Positions 31,838 to 40,475 of a DNA stretch of 64,000 nt are shown here, piece after piece. The position numbers and the translations under genes were made by a program. The stretch lies in assembly GCF_900155865.1 (NCBI RefSeq), contig NZ_LT707006.1, forward strand, positions 889,626 to 953,625. The letters run 5' to 3'. Under the pieces are notes generated by a model that made no database searches, had not been told where the DNA came from, and saw only the letters and a program-made list of their open reading frames with translations. How positions within the stretch are numbered: the first letter of the stretch is position 1; the number at the start of each line of letters is the position of its first letter. Source of the stretch: Bacteroides bouchesdurhonensis. GTDB taxonomy: Bacteria > Bacteroidota > Bacteroidia > Bacteroidales > Bacteroidaceae.

Positions 31838-32479
31838 ATGAAAAGAAGATATATTTTATGGTTACTTTTAGGTGCAATTAGTCTTCCGTCAATTGCGCAA
31901 AATGTTATATATTCCAATCTGAAACAATTACTCACTCAAGATGGTGATACGGTTGCTGTATTAAGGGTTGAGAAGCGTTCTAGAAATCAGATTGTTTTAT
32001 CAGGGGGTGCTGATTATCGGATAACGGTTGCTGAGGATGAATCGATGTGTCGTTTATTGAAGAAGCGTTGTTTTGCTGTGCGTACAAATGAAGGAGATCT
32101 TTATGTAAATTGTCGTAAATTGCGCTATAAGAAGTTACGGTTTGGAGCCTGGTATGCTCCTGCAGTTCAGTTGGGCAATAATATTTATTTTTGTGCAATG
32201 CCTTTAGGTTCCAAGATTGGTGAGAATTTTGTGGAGGCGGACGATGTAAAACTTGGAGGTAATGTTGGAGATGCTTTGGCAGCATCAGGCTTGGTAACCA
32301 AACGTGTATGTTATGTACTCAATGGTGAAACTGGTAAAATTGATTTTCTGGGTCAAGAAGAAATGCTCAAATTACTAAAAAAATATCCGGATTGGAAGGA
32401 GGCTTATTTGAATGAGGGTAGTCAGGAAGCGGAGAACACTTTTAAATACCTATTGATGTTACAAAAGCAAAAGAAGTAG
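31838..32479 (+). CDS. Exported protein, unrecognised
   Basis: A 213-residue protein with a clear signal peptide (MKRRYILWLLLGAISLPSIAQ, cleavage after SIAQ). The mature part begins NVIYSNLKQLLTQDGDTVAVLRVEKRSRNQIVLSGGADYRI and ends in a basic helical stretch. The layout of a short signal peptide ending in AQN is typical of Bacteroidales periplasmic or surface proteins. No motif suggests an enzyme. It has an AGGAGG site 8 bases before the ATG, unusual in this genome, and is followed by a hairpin at 32,557. I cannot name the family. Confidence 0.7.
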   Translation: MKRRYILWLLLGAISLPSIAQNVIYSNLKQLLTQDGDTVAVLRVEKRSRNQIVLSGGADYRITVAEDESMCRLLKKRCFAVRTNEGDLYVNCRKLRYKKLRFGAWYAPAVQLGNNIYFCAMPLGSKIGENFVEADDVKLGGNVGDALAASGLVTKRVCYVLNGETGKIDFLGQEEMLKLLKKYPDWKEAYLNEGSQEAENTFKYLLMLQKQKK

Positions 32480-32556
32480 TTCTTTTTATAAACTCCCTAA
32501 TTTATATTCAGGTTTTGAGACTCATTTGAATACCGTTATTTACTCGAACTAAAATT

Positions 32557-32589
32557 AATCAACTTTCAAATAATAAATAAGTTGATTTT
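32557..32589 (+). terminator. Terminator-like hairpin after the exported protein gene
   Basis: AATCAACTT (32557-32565) pairs with AAGTTGATT (32579-32587), a perfect 9-bp stem followed by a short T-rich run. It lies 78 bases after the stop. Confidence 0.55.
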
Positions 32590-32675
32590 CTTGTCTTTAT
32601 ATAATCTTTTTCTTATCTTGCGAAGAGTTATAAGACAGTCTTGTTTACGGTTTGTAATCTTTGATTCTGCTTATT

Positions 32676-33233
32676 ATGAGAATAACTCTTGGTGACACAT
32701 TACTTCTCTATACAACTTTTGTAGAAGGTATCCGGAGAGCTTCCAACCGTGGTTATACGTTTACCCCGGGACAAGTTCTTGTAACACTCAATAATACATT
32801 ACGTTATATCCTTTCTGAACCAACTGAACAACTTACTATTGAATTAATAGAAAAACTTTGTATTCATATCAGAATTTACGGATATTATTTCCCTCCGGAA
32901 AGAAATTCGAAGTTAAAGCCTATTGAAGAATGCTATAATAGATATATTGAAATCAAATCTTTTCAGACGATGATTGGCCATAGTATTAATATATGTCCTT
33001 ATAAGTTACATTTAAATGGTGAAACGGGTCAGAACTGGCAAAAATTGGTGCAGTATAGTCTGGTTAAACAATACCTTAGAAAGTTGATTCACGAGCGAGC
33101 TTATGTTATTGAATCCAGATATTCATTAGAATTTTTTATTTCACCACACTTCAGGGCTTTACATATTAATATAACCAATCCCATGAAGACAAGCCAATTC
33201 CATAATCTGTGCAATTGGCATATTGCGGTATAA
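32676..33233 (+). CDS. Hypothetical protein, unrecognised
   Basis: A 185-residue ORF starting at the ATG at 32676 (MRITLGDTLLLYTTF); an in-frame TTG at 32661 is possible but less likely. No signal peptide, membrane segment or known motif is seen. The sequence is rich in I, L, Y and N, with several basic patches such as VKQYLRKLIHERAYVI. It stands alone between two AT-rich gaps. Codon use resembles the chromosome, so it is probably a real gene, but nothing in the sequence reveals its role. Confidence 0.5.
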   Translation: MRITLGDTLLLYTTFVEGIRRASNRGYTFTPGQVLVTLNNTLRYILSEPTEQLTIELIEKLCIHIRIYGYYFPPERNSKLKPIEECYNRYIEIKSFQTMIGHSINICPYKLHLNGETGQNWQKLVQYSLVKQYLRKLIHERAYVIESRYSLEFFISPHFRALHINITNPMKTSQFHNLCNWHIAV

Positions 33234-33488
33234 ATGGAAGTTGCTAATAATGTTCAGATAACTGCAAAAGAATGATTAGAATATATTGCATAATGAATCG
33301 AATACCGTTACCTTTGGGAAACGTCGTTATTTCGGGAGCGTTTTCTAAGAGTAGATAGGTACAATTACAAAAGATAATATGGTAATATACAAAGAGAAAC
33401 ATAAGACGGTTGCCTTTTTAGAAAGAACGGAGTTAGAGTACTAACACATTCTTTATCCTTTTTCATCTCGTTAATACTGGTAACTGTT

Positions 33489-33532
33489 ATGCCGGATAAA
33501 AAGTCGTTCTCTTATCGGCTTTTATCCGGCAT
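33489..33532. repeat. Strong inverted repeat
   Basis: ATGCCGGATAAAA (33489-33501) is perfectly complementary to TTTTATCCGGCAT (33520-33532), loop of 18 bases. No long U-run follows on either strand, so it is not a standard terminator. Confidence 0.7.
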
Positions 33533-33678
33533 TTGTCGATTCTCATCCTTTAGATGGCGAGAAAACTTTATGCTACTTCTCTATCTTTTCTATTTTTGCT
33601 CCGTATTTCCTATTAACACTTGTTTTTATATTTGTTGGTAGAATGATAATATTTATCAATAAGGCTATAAATATATGG

Positions 33679-33702
33679 AAACTTAATCTGTTAATTGAGT
33701 TT
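33679..33702. promoter_or_regulatory. Candidate TetR operator
   Basis: The near-palindrome AAACTTAAT (33679-33687) and ATTGAGTTT (33694-33702) has arms matching at eight of nine positions. It ends six bases before the -7 box at 33,709. The size and position suit a TetR-family repressor site controlling its own operon. Confidence 0.5.
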
Positions 33703-33708
33703 TCTATA

Positions 33709-33716
33709 TATCTTTG
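33709..33716 (+). promoter_or_regulatory. -7 box of the efflux operon
   Basis: TATCTTTG matches the Bacteroides -7 consensus, 72 bases before the tetR start. The -33 region is covered by the palindrome at 33,679-33,702. Confidence 0.55.
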
Positions 33717-33787
33717 TTCCGTTTTTCCTATTATAGAGGTGAAATTGAAGAAAACTAGGAGTCTAACCAAAAAGAAAACGAGTGATG

Positions 33788-34441
33788 ATGGAACATGGAA
33801 AAGACGCTTCACAAAGGGCGGAATTGAGAGAACGGATCATAATGACATCAACAGAAGCATTTACTTCAAAAGGTATCAAGTGTATTACAATGGATGATAT
33901 TGCAGCAGCCTTAGGAATATCGAAGCGTACTCTTTATGAGGTCTTTGCAGATAAAGAAACCTTGCTGAAAGAAAGTATTTTGAAGATTCAGCAAGACAGG
34001 GATAAATATCTGCAAGAAGTATATGAGCATTCATCGAATGTATTAGAGGTGATTCTTGCCGTTTTTCAGAAGAGCATAGAAATTTTCCATAAGACGAACA
34101 AGCGTTTCTTTGAAGATATCAAGAAATATCCAAAAGTATATGCAATGATGCAAGATCGTCAGGATAGTGACTCAGAGAAAACTATGTTTTTCTTTAAATC
34201 GGGTGTTGAACAAGGTATTTTCCGTTCGGATGTCAATTTTGCGATCGTTAATCTATTGGTACGTGAGCAATTTGATGTTCTTCTGAATACAGATATTTGC
34301 AGCGAATATCCTTTTATTGAAGTGTACGAATCCATTATGTTCACTTATATACGGGGAATTTCGACAGAGAAAGGAGCGAAAGTATTAGAAGATTTTATAC
34401 AAGAATATCGTAAAAACCGGATCGGGCATATTAATGACTGA
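33788..34441 (+). CDS. TetR family transcriptional regulator
   Basis: A 217-residue repressor-type protein. The N-terminal helix-turn-helix lies around residues 25-60 (FTSKGIKCITMDDIAAALGISKRTLYEVFADKETLL). The remainder is an all-helical ligand-binding domain without close motifs. ATGs at 33785 and 33788 differ by one residue. It is the first gene of a run with the TolC, adaptor and RND genes, 42 bases before the next, and most likely represses that operon until an inducer binds. The candidate operator overlaps the promoter. Confidence 0.9.
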   Translation: MEHGKDASQRAELRERIIMTSTEAFTSKGIKCITMDDIAAALGISKRTLYEVFADKETLLKESILKIQQDRDKYLQEVYEHSSNVLEVILAVFQKSIEIFHKTNKRFFEDIKKYPKVYAMMQDRQDSDSEKTMFFFKSGVEQGIFRSDVNFAIVNLLVREQFDVLLNTDICSEYPFIEVYESIMFTYIRGISTEKGAKVLEDFIQEYRKNRIGHIND

Positions 34442-34483
34442 ATTCCGGCGACAAACAATTAAGGATTAATTAAGAATGAGATT

Positions 34484-35836
34484 ATGAACAGAATGAAGAA
34501 ATTGACAGGCAAGAGGTTACTTTTGACAGCGATAGCGGTTGGAGCATTTGGTCTTGCAAAGGCTCAGACAGCAGATTCACCGCAGGACACGTTGGTCCTG
34601 ACGTTGAATAAAGCCATAGAAATCGCATTGGATGAGAATCCAACGATGAAAGTGGCTGCAGATGAAATAGCCTTGAAAAAAGTGGCAGGTAAAGAAGCCT
34701 GGCAGAACTTATTACCTGAGGCTAGCCTGACGGGAACGTTAGATCATACAATTAAAGCAGCTGAAATGAAATTGAACAATCAGTCGTTCAAGATGGGACA
34801 AGACAACACTAATACAGCAAATGCAGGGTTGAGCATTAATCTGCCATTGTTTGTACCGTCTGTTTACCGGGCTATGTCGATGACGAAAACAGATATAGAA
34901 CTGGCTGTGGAGAAGTCGCGTGCATCTAAACAGGATTTGGTAAATCAGGTTAGTAAGGCATACTATCAGTTGATGCTTGCACAAGATAGTTATAATGTGC
35001 TTCAAGGAAGTTATAAAGTAGCAGAGGACAATTATAATGTAGTGAAAGCAAAATTTGAACAAGGAAGTGTTAGTGAATTTGATAAGATCAGTGCGGAAGT
35101 ACAGATGCGTAGCATTAAGCCTAATCTGATTTCCGCCGAGAATGCTATTACTTTGGCAAAATTACAGTTGAGAGTATTGATGGGCATTACTGCGAATGTA
35201 GATATTAAGATCAATGACAACCTGACAAATTACGAAACTGCTGTTTTCGCCAATCAACTATCAGAAGAGCATCTGGGATTGGATGATAATACGACAATGA
35301 GGCAGATGGACCTGAATATGAAACTGTTGGAGAAGAATGTAAAATCTTTGCGGACAAACTTCATGCCTACATTGTCAATGAGCTTTTCTTATCAATATCA
35401 GTCTCTGTATAATCCGAATATTAATTTCTTGAAGTATAACTGGAGCAATAGTTCCTCTTTGATGTTTAATTTGAGTATTCCTTTGTATCGGGCAAGCAAT
35501 TTCACTAAGTTGAAATCCAACCGGATTCAAATGCGGCAGCTCGATTGGAATCGTATCGATACGGAAAGAAAGTTGAATATGCAGATAACAAGTTACCGCA
35601 ATAATATGACTGCCAGTTCGGAACAGTTAGCTAGTAACAAAGAGAATGTGATGCAAGCAGAAAAGGCTGTTCAGATTGCTGAGAAGCGTTATGATATCGG
35701 TAAAGGAACAGTGCTTGAACTGAATAGTTCGCAGGTATCGTTAACTCAGGCGCAGCTGACTTACAATCAAGCAATTTATGATTACCTGGTATCTAGAGCA
35801 GATCTTGACCAGGTTTTGGGAAAAGAACAAAGATAG
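34484..35836 (+). CDS. TolC-type outer membrane efflux channel
   Basis: A 450-residue outer membrane factor with a signal peptide (MNRMKKLTGKRLLLTAIAVG and on, cleaved near GLAKAQ). It has the duplicated OEP (outer membrane efflux) domain. Long helical stretches such as VSKAYYQLMLAQDSYNVLQGSYKVAEDNYNVVKAKFEQGSVSEFD and its C-terminal counterpart AVQIAEKRYDIGKGTVLELNSSQVSLTQAQLTYNQAIYDYL form the periplasmic tunnel. It exports substrates handed over by the RND pump two genes downstream. A second ATG at 34493 is an alternative start. Confidence 0.93.
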   Translation: MNRMKKLTGKRLLLTAIAVGAFGLAKAQTADSPQDTLVLTLNKAIEIALDENPTMKVAADEIALKKVAGKEAWQNLLPEASLTGTLDHTIKAAEMKLNNQSFKMGQDNTNTANAGLSINLPLFVPSVYRAMSMTKTDIELAVEKSRASKQDLVNQVSKAYYQLMLAQDSYNVLQGSYKVAEDNYNVVKAKFEQGSVSEFDKISAEVQMRSIKPNLISAENAITLAKLQLRVLMGITANVDIKINDNLTNYETAVFANQLSEEHLGLDDNTTMRQMDLNMKLLEKNVKSLRTNFMPTLSMSFSYQYQSLYNPNINFLKYNWSNSSSLMFNLSIPLYRASNFTKLKSNRIQMRQLDWNRIDTERKLNMQITSYRNNMTASSEQLASNKENVMQAEKAVQIAEKRYDIGKGTVLELNSSQVSLTQAQLTYNQAIYDYLVSRADLDQVLGKEQR

Positions 35837-35858
35837 ACAACTAAAACAACTAAGGAAT

Positions 35859-36872
35859 ATGAAAAAAGGTATCCAATTAGTAGCCCTGTTATTGACAGTA
35901 TTTATGACTTCATGTACAGGTGGAAAAGAAAAGGAAGCTGTGAAAGAAGAAGAGAAACTCAGGGTAAAAGTGGCTGATGTAACAGCTCGTCCCGTAGAGC
36001 AGATACAAGAGTACACAGCAACAGTAGAAGCAGAAGTGAAGAACAATATCGCTCCTTCATCACCGGTGCGCATTGATAAGATTTTTGTCGAAGTAGGTGA
36101 CCGCGTAAAAAAGGGGCAGAAGTTGGTACAGATGGATGCTGCAAACCTGAAACAGACAAAGTTGCAGCTGGATAATCAGGAGATTGAATTTAATCGCATC
36201 GACGAACTCTATAAAGTGGGTGGTGCCTCCAAATCAGAATGGGATGCAGCTAAAATGCAGTTGGATGTGAAGGAGACTGCTTATAAGAATCTGTTGGAAA
36301 ATACAGCATTATTAAGCCCGATCAACGGAGTTATTACTGCTCGTAATTATGATAATGGTGATATGTATAGTGGTGGTAACCCTGTACTGGTAGTCGAACA
36401 AATTACTCCGGTGAAACTTTTAATCAACGTATCAGAAACTTACTTCACTAAAGTAAAGAAGGGGGCACCGGTGGATTTGAAATTAGATGTATATGGTGAC
36501 GAGATATTTAAAGGAACGATTAGCCTGATTTATCCGACTATCGATGCAGCTACACGTACTTTCCAAGTAGAAATCAAACTTGATAATAGAGACCAGCGCG
36601 TACGTCCAGGAATGTTTGCCCGTGCTACTCTCAATTTCGGAACGGCAGATCACGTCGTTGTTCCTGATTTGGCAATAGTGAAGCAGGCCGGTTCAGGTGA
36701 TCGTTATGTATTTGTTTACAAAGACGGTAAAGTATCTTATAACAAAGTCCAATTAGGCAGACGTATGGGATCAGAATATGAGTTGATATCTGGTGTCCCT
36801 GATAATTCACAAGTAGTCGTTGCCGGTCAGGCACGTCTGGTGAATGGAACAGAAGTAGATGTTGAAAAATAA
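35859..36872 (+). CDS. RND efflux periplasmic adaptor lipoprotein
   Basis: Membrane fusion protein joining the inner membrane pump to the TolC-type channel. From the ATG at 35859 it has 337 residues and a lipobox (FMTSC, lipidated C19). Lipoyl-like half motifs (APSSPVRIDKIFVEVGDRVKKGQKLVQMD and TALLSPINGVITARNYDNGDMYSGG) flank a short coiled coil. A beta-barrel domain follows (ISLIYPTIDAATRTFQVEIKL). A longer in-frame reading from 35778 overlaps the end of the channel gene and is not used. The pump gene follows by 13 bases. Confidence 0.94.
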   Translation: MKKGIQLVALLLTVFMTSCTGGKEKEAVKEEEKLRVKVADVTARPVEQIQEYTATVEAEVKNNIAPSSPVRIDKIFVEVGDRVKKGQKLVQMDAANLKQTKLQLDNQEIEFNRIDELYKVGGASKSEWDAAKMQLDVKETAYKNLLENTALLSPINGVITARNYDNGDMYSGGNPVLVVEQITPVKLLINVSETYFTKVKKGAPVDLKLDVYGDEIFKGTISLIYPTIDAATRTFQVEIKLDNRDQRVRPGMFARATLNFGTADHVVVPDLAIVKQAGSGDRYVFVYKDGKVSYNKVQLGRRMGSEYELISGVPDNSQVVVAGQARLVNGTEVDVEK

Positions 36873-36885
36873 TTAAATTAAAGAA

Positions 36886-39800
36886 ATGAGTTTATACGAA
36901 GGTGCGGTTAAGAAACCGATTATGACCTCCCTCTGCTTCCTGGCAGTGGTGATCTTTGGTCTTTTCTCTTTGTCCAAATTACCTATCGATTTGTATCCGG
37001 ATATTGATACAAACACGATTATGGTAATGACCGCCTATCCCGGCGCAAGTGCGTCGGATATAGAAAATAATGTGACTCGCCCGTTGGAAAACACATTGAA
37101 TGCGGTGAGTAATTTGAAACATATCACCTCTCGTTCCTCCGAGAATATGTCATTGATCACGTTGGAATTTGAGTTTGGCAATGATATTGATGTACTAACA
37201 AACGATGTACGCGACAAGTTGGATATGGTAAGTTCTCAACTTCCAGACGATGTTGAGAATCCAATCATTTTCAAGTTTAGTACAGATATGATTCCTATTG
37301 TGCTGCTTTCAGTACAGGCCAATGAGAGTCAGTCCGCTCTTTATAAAATATTGGATGACCGTGTAGTAAATCCGTTGGCACGTATTCCGGGTGTCGGTAC
37401 CGTTTCAATCAGTGGTGCGCCGCAACGAGAGATACAGGTATATTGTGACCCGAATAAATTGGAAGCTTATAATCTGACAATCGAAACGATTAGTTCAATC
37501 ATCGGAGCTGAGAATAAGAACATTCCGGGCGGTAACTTTGACATTGGCAGTGAGACGTACTCATTACGTGTCGAAGGTGAGTTCAATGATTCCCGGCAGC
37601 TGAAAGATGTTGTAGTTGGTACACACAACGGGGCCAATGTATTCTTGCGTGATGTCGCCCGAATCGTGGATACTGTAGAGGAACGTGCACAGGAAACATA
37701 TAATAATGGTGTCAAAGGAGCCATGATTATTGTTCAGAAACAGTCGGGCGCTAATTCTGTAGAAATTTCAAAGAAGGTAGCAGAAGCACTTCCGAAACTA
37801 CAAAAGAGTTTGCCGAGCGATGTGAAGTTGGGTGTGATTGTCGATACCTCAGACAATATTTTGAACACAATCGACAGTTTGACAGAAACCGTTGTCTATG
37901 CGTTGCTGTTCGTTGTGATCGTTGTGTTTCTATTCTTGGGACGTTGGCGTGCGACGTTGATTATTTGTATTACCATACCGCTTTCATTGATTGCCTCCTT
38001 TATTTATCTGGCAGTTACCGGAAATACAATTAATATCATTTCTCTATCATCACTATCCATCGCAATCGGTATGGTGGTGGATGATGCGATTGTAGTACTG
38101 GAAAACGTAACAACCCACATTGAACGCGGTTCGGACCCGAAGCAAGCTGCTGTACATGGAACGAATGAGGTGGCTATCTCTGTAATCGCTTCTACATTGA
38201 CCATGATTGCTGTATTCTTCCCACTTACAATGGTTAGTGGTATGTCCGGTGTACTCTTCAAGCAGTTAGGATGGATGATGTGTGCTATTATGTTTATTTC
38301 TACCGTAGCCGCTTTGTCGCTTACTCCAATGCTCTGTTCGCAGTTACTTCGTTTACAGAAGAAGCCATCAAAGATGTTCAAACTCTTCTTTACTCCGATT
38401 GAGAAAGCTCTGGACGGACTTGATGTATGGTATGCAAAGATGCTGAACTGGGCAGTACGTCATCGCCCGGTTGTGATTGTGGGATGTATTACATTCTTCA
38501 TTATCAGTTTGCTTTGTGCCAAAGGCATTGGTACCGAGTTCTTCCCGGCACAGGATAATGCTCGTATAGCAGTACAATTGGAATTGCCGATTGGTACGCG
38601 AAAAGAAATAGCACAAGAACTTTCCGAGAAACTGACACAGAAATGGCTCGAGAAATATAAGGGCGTAATGAAAGTGTGCAACTATACTGTCGGTCAGGCA
38701 GACTCAGACAATACTTGGGCTTCTATGCAGGACAACGGTTCACATATTATTTCCTTTAATATCAGTTTGGTAGACCCAGGGGATCGTGATATTTCATTAG
38801 AACAAGTTTGTGACGAGATGCGTGAAGACCTGAAGGCTTATCCGGAATTCAGTAAAGCACAGGTAATTTTGGGAGGTAGTAATACAGGTATGTCTGCTCA
38901 GGCAAGTGCTGACTTTGAAGTGTACGGATATGATATGGCGATCACTGATAGTGTGGCAGCTCGTTTGAAGCGTGAATTGCAGGCTTTAAAAGGTGTATCG
39001 GAAGTAAATATTAGTCGTAGTGACTACCAGCCGGAGTATCAGGTAGACTTTGACCGGGAGAAACTTGCCATGCATGGGTTGAACCTGTCTACTGCCGGTA
39101 ATTATTTGCGTAACCGGATCAATGGTGCAGTGGCTTCGAAATATCGTGAAGATGGTGATGAGTATGACATTAAAGTTCGTTACGCACCAGAATATCGTAC
39201 TAGCTTGGAAAGTATTGAGAATATTCTGATTTATAACACTCAAGGTGAAGCTGTTCGTGTGAAAGATGTGGGTAAAGTAGTAGAGCGTTTTGCGCCTCCT
39301 ACTATTGAACGTAAAGACCGTGAACGTATTGTAACTGTCTCTGCTGTTATTTCCGGTAAAGAAGCATTGGGTAATATAGTAAATGAAGGTAACGCTATTA
39401 TCAATAAAATGGATATCCCCGGTGAAATCTCTATTCAGGTAGCCGGTTCATATGAAGATCAGCAAGATTCGTTTCGTGATTTGGGAACACTTGCCGTTTT
39501 GATTGTTGTCCTCGTATTTATTGTAATGGCGGCACAGTTCGAATCATTAACTTATCCGTTCATCATTATGTTCTCTTTGCCGTTTGCATTTAGTGGCGTT
39601 TTGATGGCATTATTTTTCACAAAGAGTACATTAAGTGTTATGAGTTTGCTGGGAGGAATTATGTTGATCGGTATTGTGGTGAAGAACGGTATTGTGCTTA
39701 TTGACTATATCATTCTTTGTCGTGAACGTGGTTTGACAGTCATGAATTCTGTAGTAACGGCTGGTAAGAGTCGTCTTCGTCCGGTATTAATGACTACTGC

Positions 39801-40047
39801 TACTACCGTACTCGGTATGATTCCGATGGCTATCGGTGGAGGTCAAGGTTCGGAAATGTGGAGCCCAATGGCGATCGCTGTAATTGGCGGTTTGAGCGTA
39901 TCAACCATATTGACATTGATTCTGATTCCGACTCTATATTGTGTATTTGCCGGTACAGGAATCAAGAACCAACGTCGCAAGTTACGCCGTCAGCGTGAAC
40001 TGGATCTTTACTTCCGGGAAAATAAAAGTGACTATATAAAGAAATAA
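36886..40047 (+). CDS. RND family multidrug efflux pump (HAE1 type)
   Basis: A 1053-residue inner membrane proton-drug antiporter of the AcrB class. The two halves each have one N-terminal membrane segment, a large periplasmic loop and a cluster of five or more segments. Proton-relay residues are visible: D399 and D400 in GMVVDDAIVVLENV and K933 in GIVVKNGIVLIDY. It works with the adaptor and channel encoded just upstream to export hydrophobic compounds; the actual substrates cannot be read from sequence. The gene is intact. Confidence 0.95.
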   Translation: MSLYEGAVKKPIMTSLCFLAVVIFGLFSLSKLPIDLYPDIDTNTIMVMTAYPGASASDIENNVTRPLENTLNAVSNLKHITSRSSENMSLITLEFEFGNDIDVLTNDVRDKLDMVSSQLPDDVENPIIFKFSTDMIPIVLLSVQANESQSALYKILDDRVVNPLARIPGVGTVSISGAPQREIQVYCDPNKLEAYNLTIETISSIIGAENKNIPGGNFDIGSETYSLRVEGEFNDSRQLKDVVVGTHNGANVFLRDVARIVDTVEERAQETYNNGVKGAMIIVQKQSGANSVEISKKVAEALPKLQKSLPSDVKLGVIVDTSDNILNTIDSLTETVVYALLFVVIVVFLFLGRWRATLIICITIPLSLIASFIYLAVTGNTINIISLSSLSIAIGMVVDDAIVVLENVTTHIERGSDPKQAAVHGTNEVAISVIASTLTMIAVFFPLTMVSGMSGVLFKQLGWMMCAIMFISTVAALSLTPMLCSQLLRLQKKPSKMFKLFFTPIEKALDGLDVWYAKMLNWAVRHRPVVIVGCITFFIISLLCAKGIGTEFFPAQDNARIAVQLELPIGTRKEIAQELSEKLTQKWLEKYKGVMKVCNYTVGQADSDNTWASMQDNGSHIISFNISLVDPGDRDISLEQVCDEMREDLKAYPEFSKAQVILGGSNTGMSAQASADFEVYGYDMAITDSVAARLKRELQALKGVSEVNISRSDYQPEYQVDFDREKLAMHGLNLSTAGNYLRNRINGAVASKYREDGDEYDIKVRYAPEYRTSLESIENILIYNTQGEAVRVKDVGKVVERFAPPTIERKDRERIVTVSAVISGKEALGNIVNEGNAIINKMDIPGEISIQVAGSYEDQQDSFRDLGTLAVLIVVLVFIVMAAQFESLTYPFIIMFSLPFAFSGVLMALFFTKSTLSVMSLLGGIMLIGIVVKNGIVLIDYIILCRERGLTVMNSVVTAGKSRLRPVLMTTATTVLGMIPMAIGGGQGSEMWSPMAIAVIGGLSVSTILTLILIPTLYCVFAGTGIKNQRRKLRRQRELDLYFRENKSDYIKK

Positions 40048-40059
40048 TAGAAAAGAAAT

Positions 40060-40353
40060 ATGAAATCAGTATTAATAACATTCGATCAGGCCTATTTTGA
40101 ACGTATCATTGCATTGCTAGACCGCTTGAATTGTCGTGGCTTCAGCTATTTGGAGAAGGTTCAGGGGCGTGGCTCGAAGACTGGTGATCCGCATTTTGGT
40201 AGCCATGCATGGCCAAGTATGTGTTCGGCAATCCTTACGGTAGTCGATGATGATAAGGTCGATCCATTATTGGATACATTACATAAGATGGACCTGGAAA
40301 CCGAGCAATTGGGTTTACGGGCTTTTGTCTGGAATATTGAACGAACGATCTGA
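40060..40353 (+). CDS. PG0541-type transporter-associated PII-like protein
   Basis: A 97-residue cytoplasmic protein with a ferredoxin-like pattern (MKSVLITFDQAYFERIIALLDRL, ... SMCSAILTVVDDDKVDPLLDTLHKMD), resembling PII-like signalling proteins. I recall it as the PG0541 family, found beside RND transporter genes in Bacteroidales. It starts 12 bases after the pump and ends the operon. A sensory or regulatory role for the pump is inference from fold and context. Two histidines and a cysteine in DPHFGSHAWPSMCS could bind a metal. Confidence 0.75.
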   Translation: MKSVLITFDQAYFERIIALLDRLNCRGFSYLEKVQGRGSKTGDPHFGSHAWPSMCSAILTVVDDDKVDPLLDTLHKMDLETEQLGLRAFVWNIERTI

Positions 40354-40378
40354 CACCTATACAGTGAATAAATAAATG

Positions 40379-40422
40379 GAAAGGAGAATCGCATTAAATA
40401 ATGTAGATTCTCCTTTCTTTTT
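40379..40422 (+). terminator. Terminator of the efflux operon
   Basis: GAAAGGAGAATC (40379-40390) pairs perfectly with GATTCTCCTTTC (40406-40417), followed by T5. It marks the end of the chromosomal block. Confidence 0.93.
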
Positions 40423-40435
40423 ATCGCTTTTTAAC

Positions 40436-40443
40436 TATATTTG
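40436..40443 (+). promoter_or_regulatory. -7 box before parA
   Basis: TATATTTG is a perfect Bacteroides -7 box 32 bases before the parA ATG. With the following C it also resembles the GTAnnTTTGC core used for CTnDOT integration, so it could be an element boundary; see findings. Confidence 0.5.
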
Positions 40444-40475
40444 CGGACATGACAACCATTTAAAAAACTGAATTT

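Larger units (their letters stand above)
33234..33787. other. Intergenic with inverted repeat and TetR promoter region
   Basis: No gene is supported here. It contains a strong inverted repeat (33,489-33,532) and, near the end, a palindrome and -7 box that probably serve the TetR-efflux operon. The remainder is AT-rich sequence without recognisable features. Confidence 0.5.

Noticed and set aside
33234..33787. Possible tRNA or other structured RNA gene
   Set aside because: No T-loop or anticodon-arm pattern was found; only the inverted repeat at 33,489-33,532 is clear.
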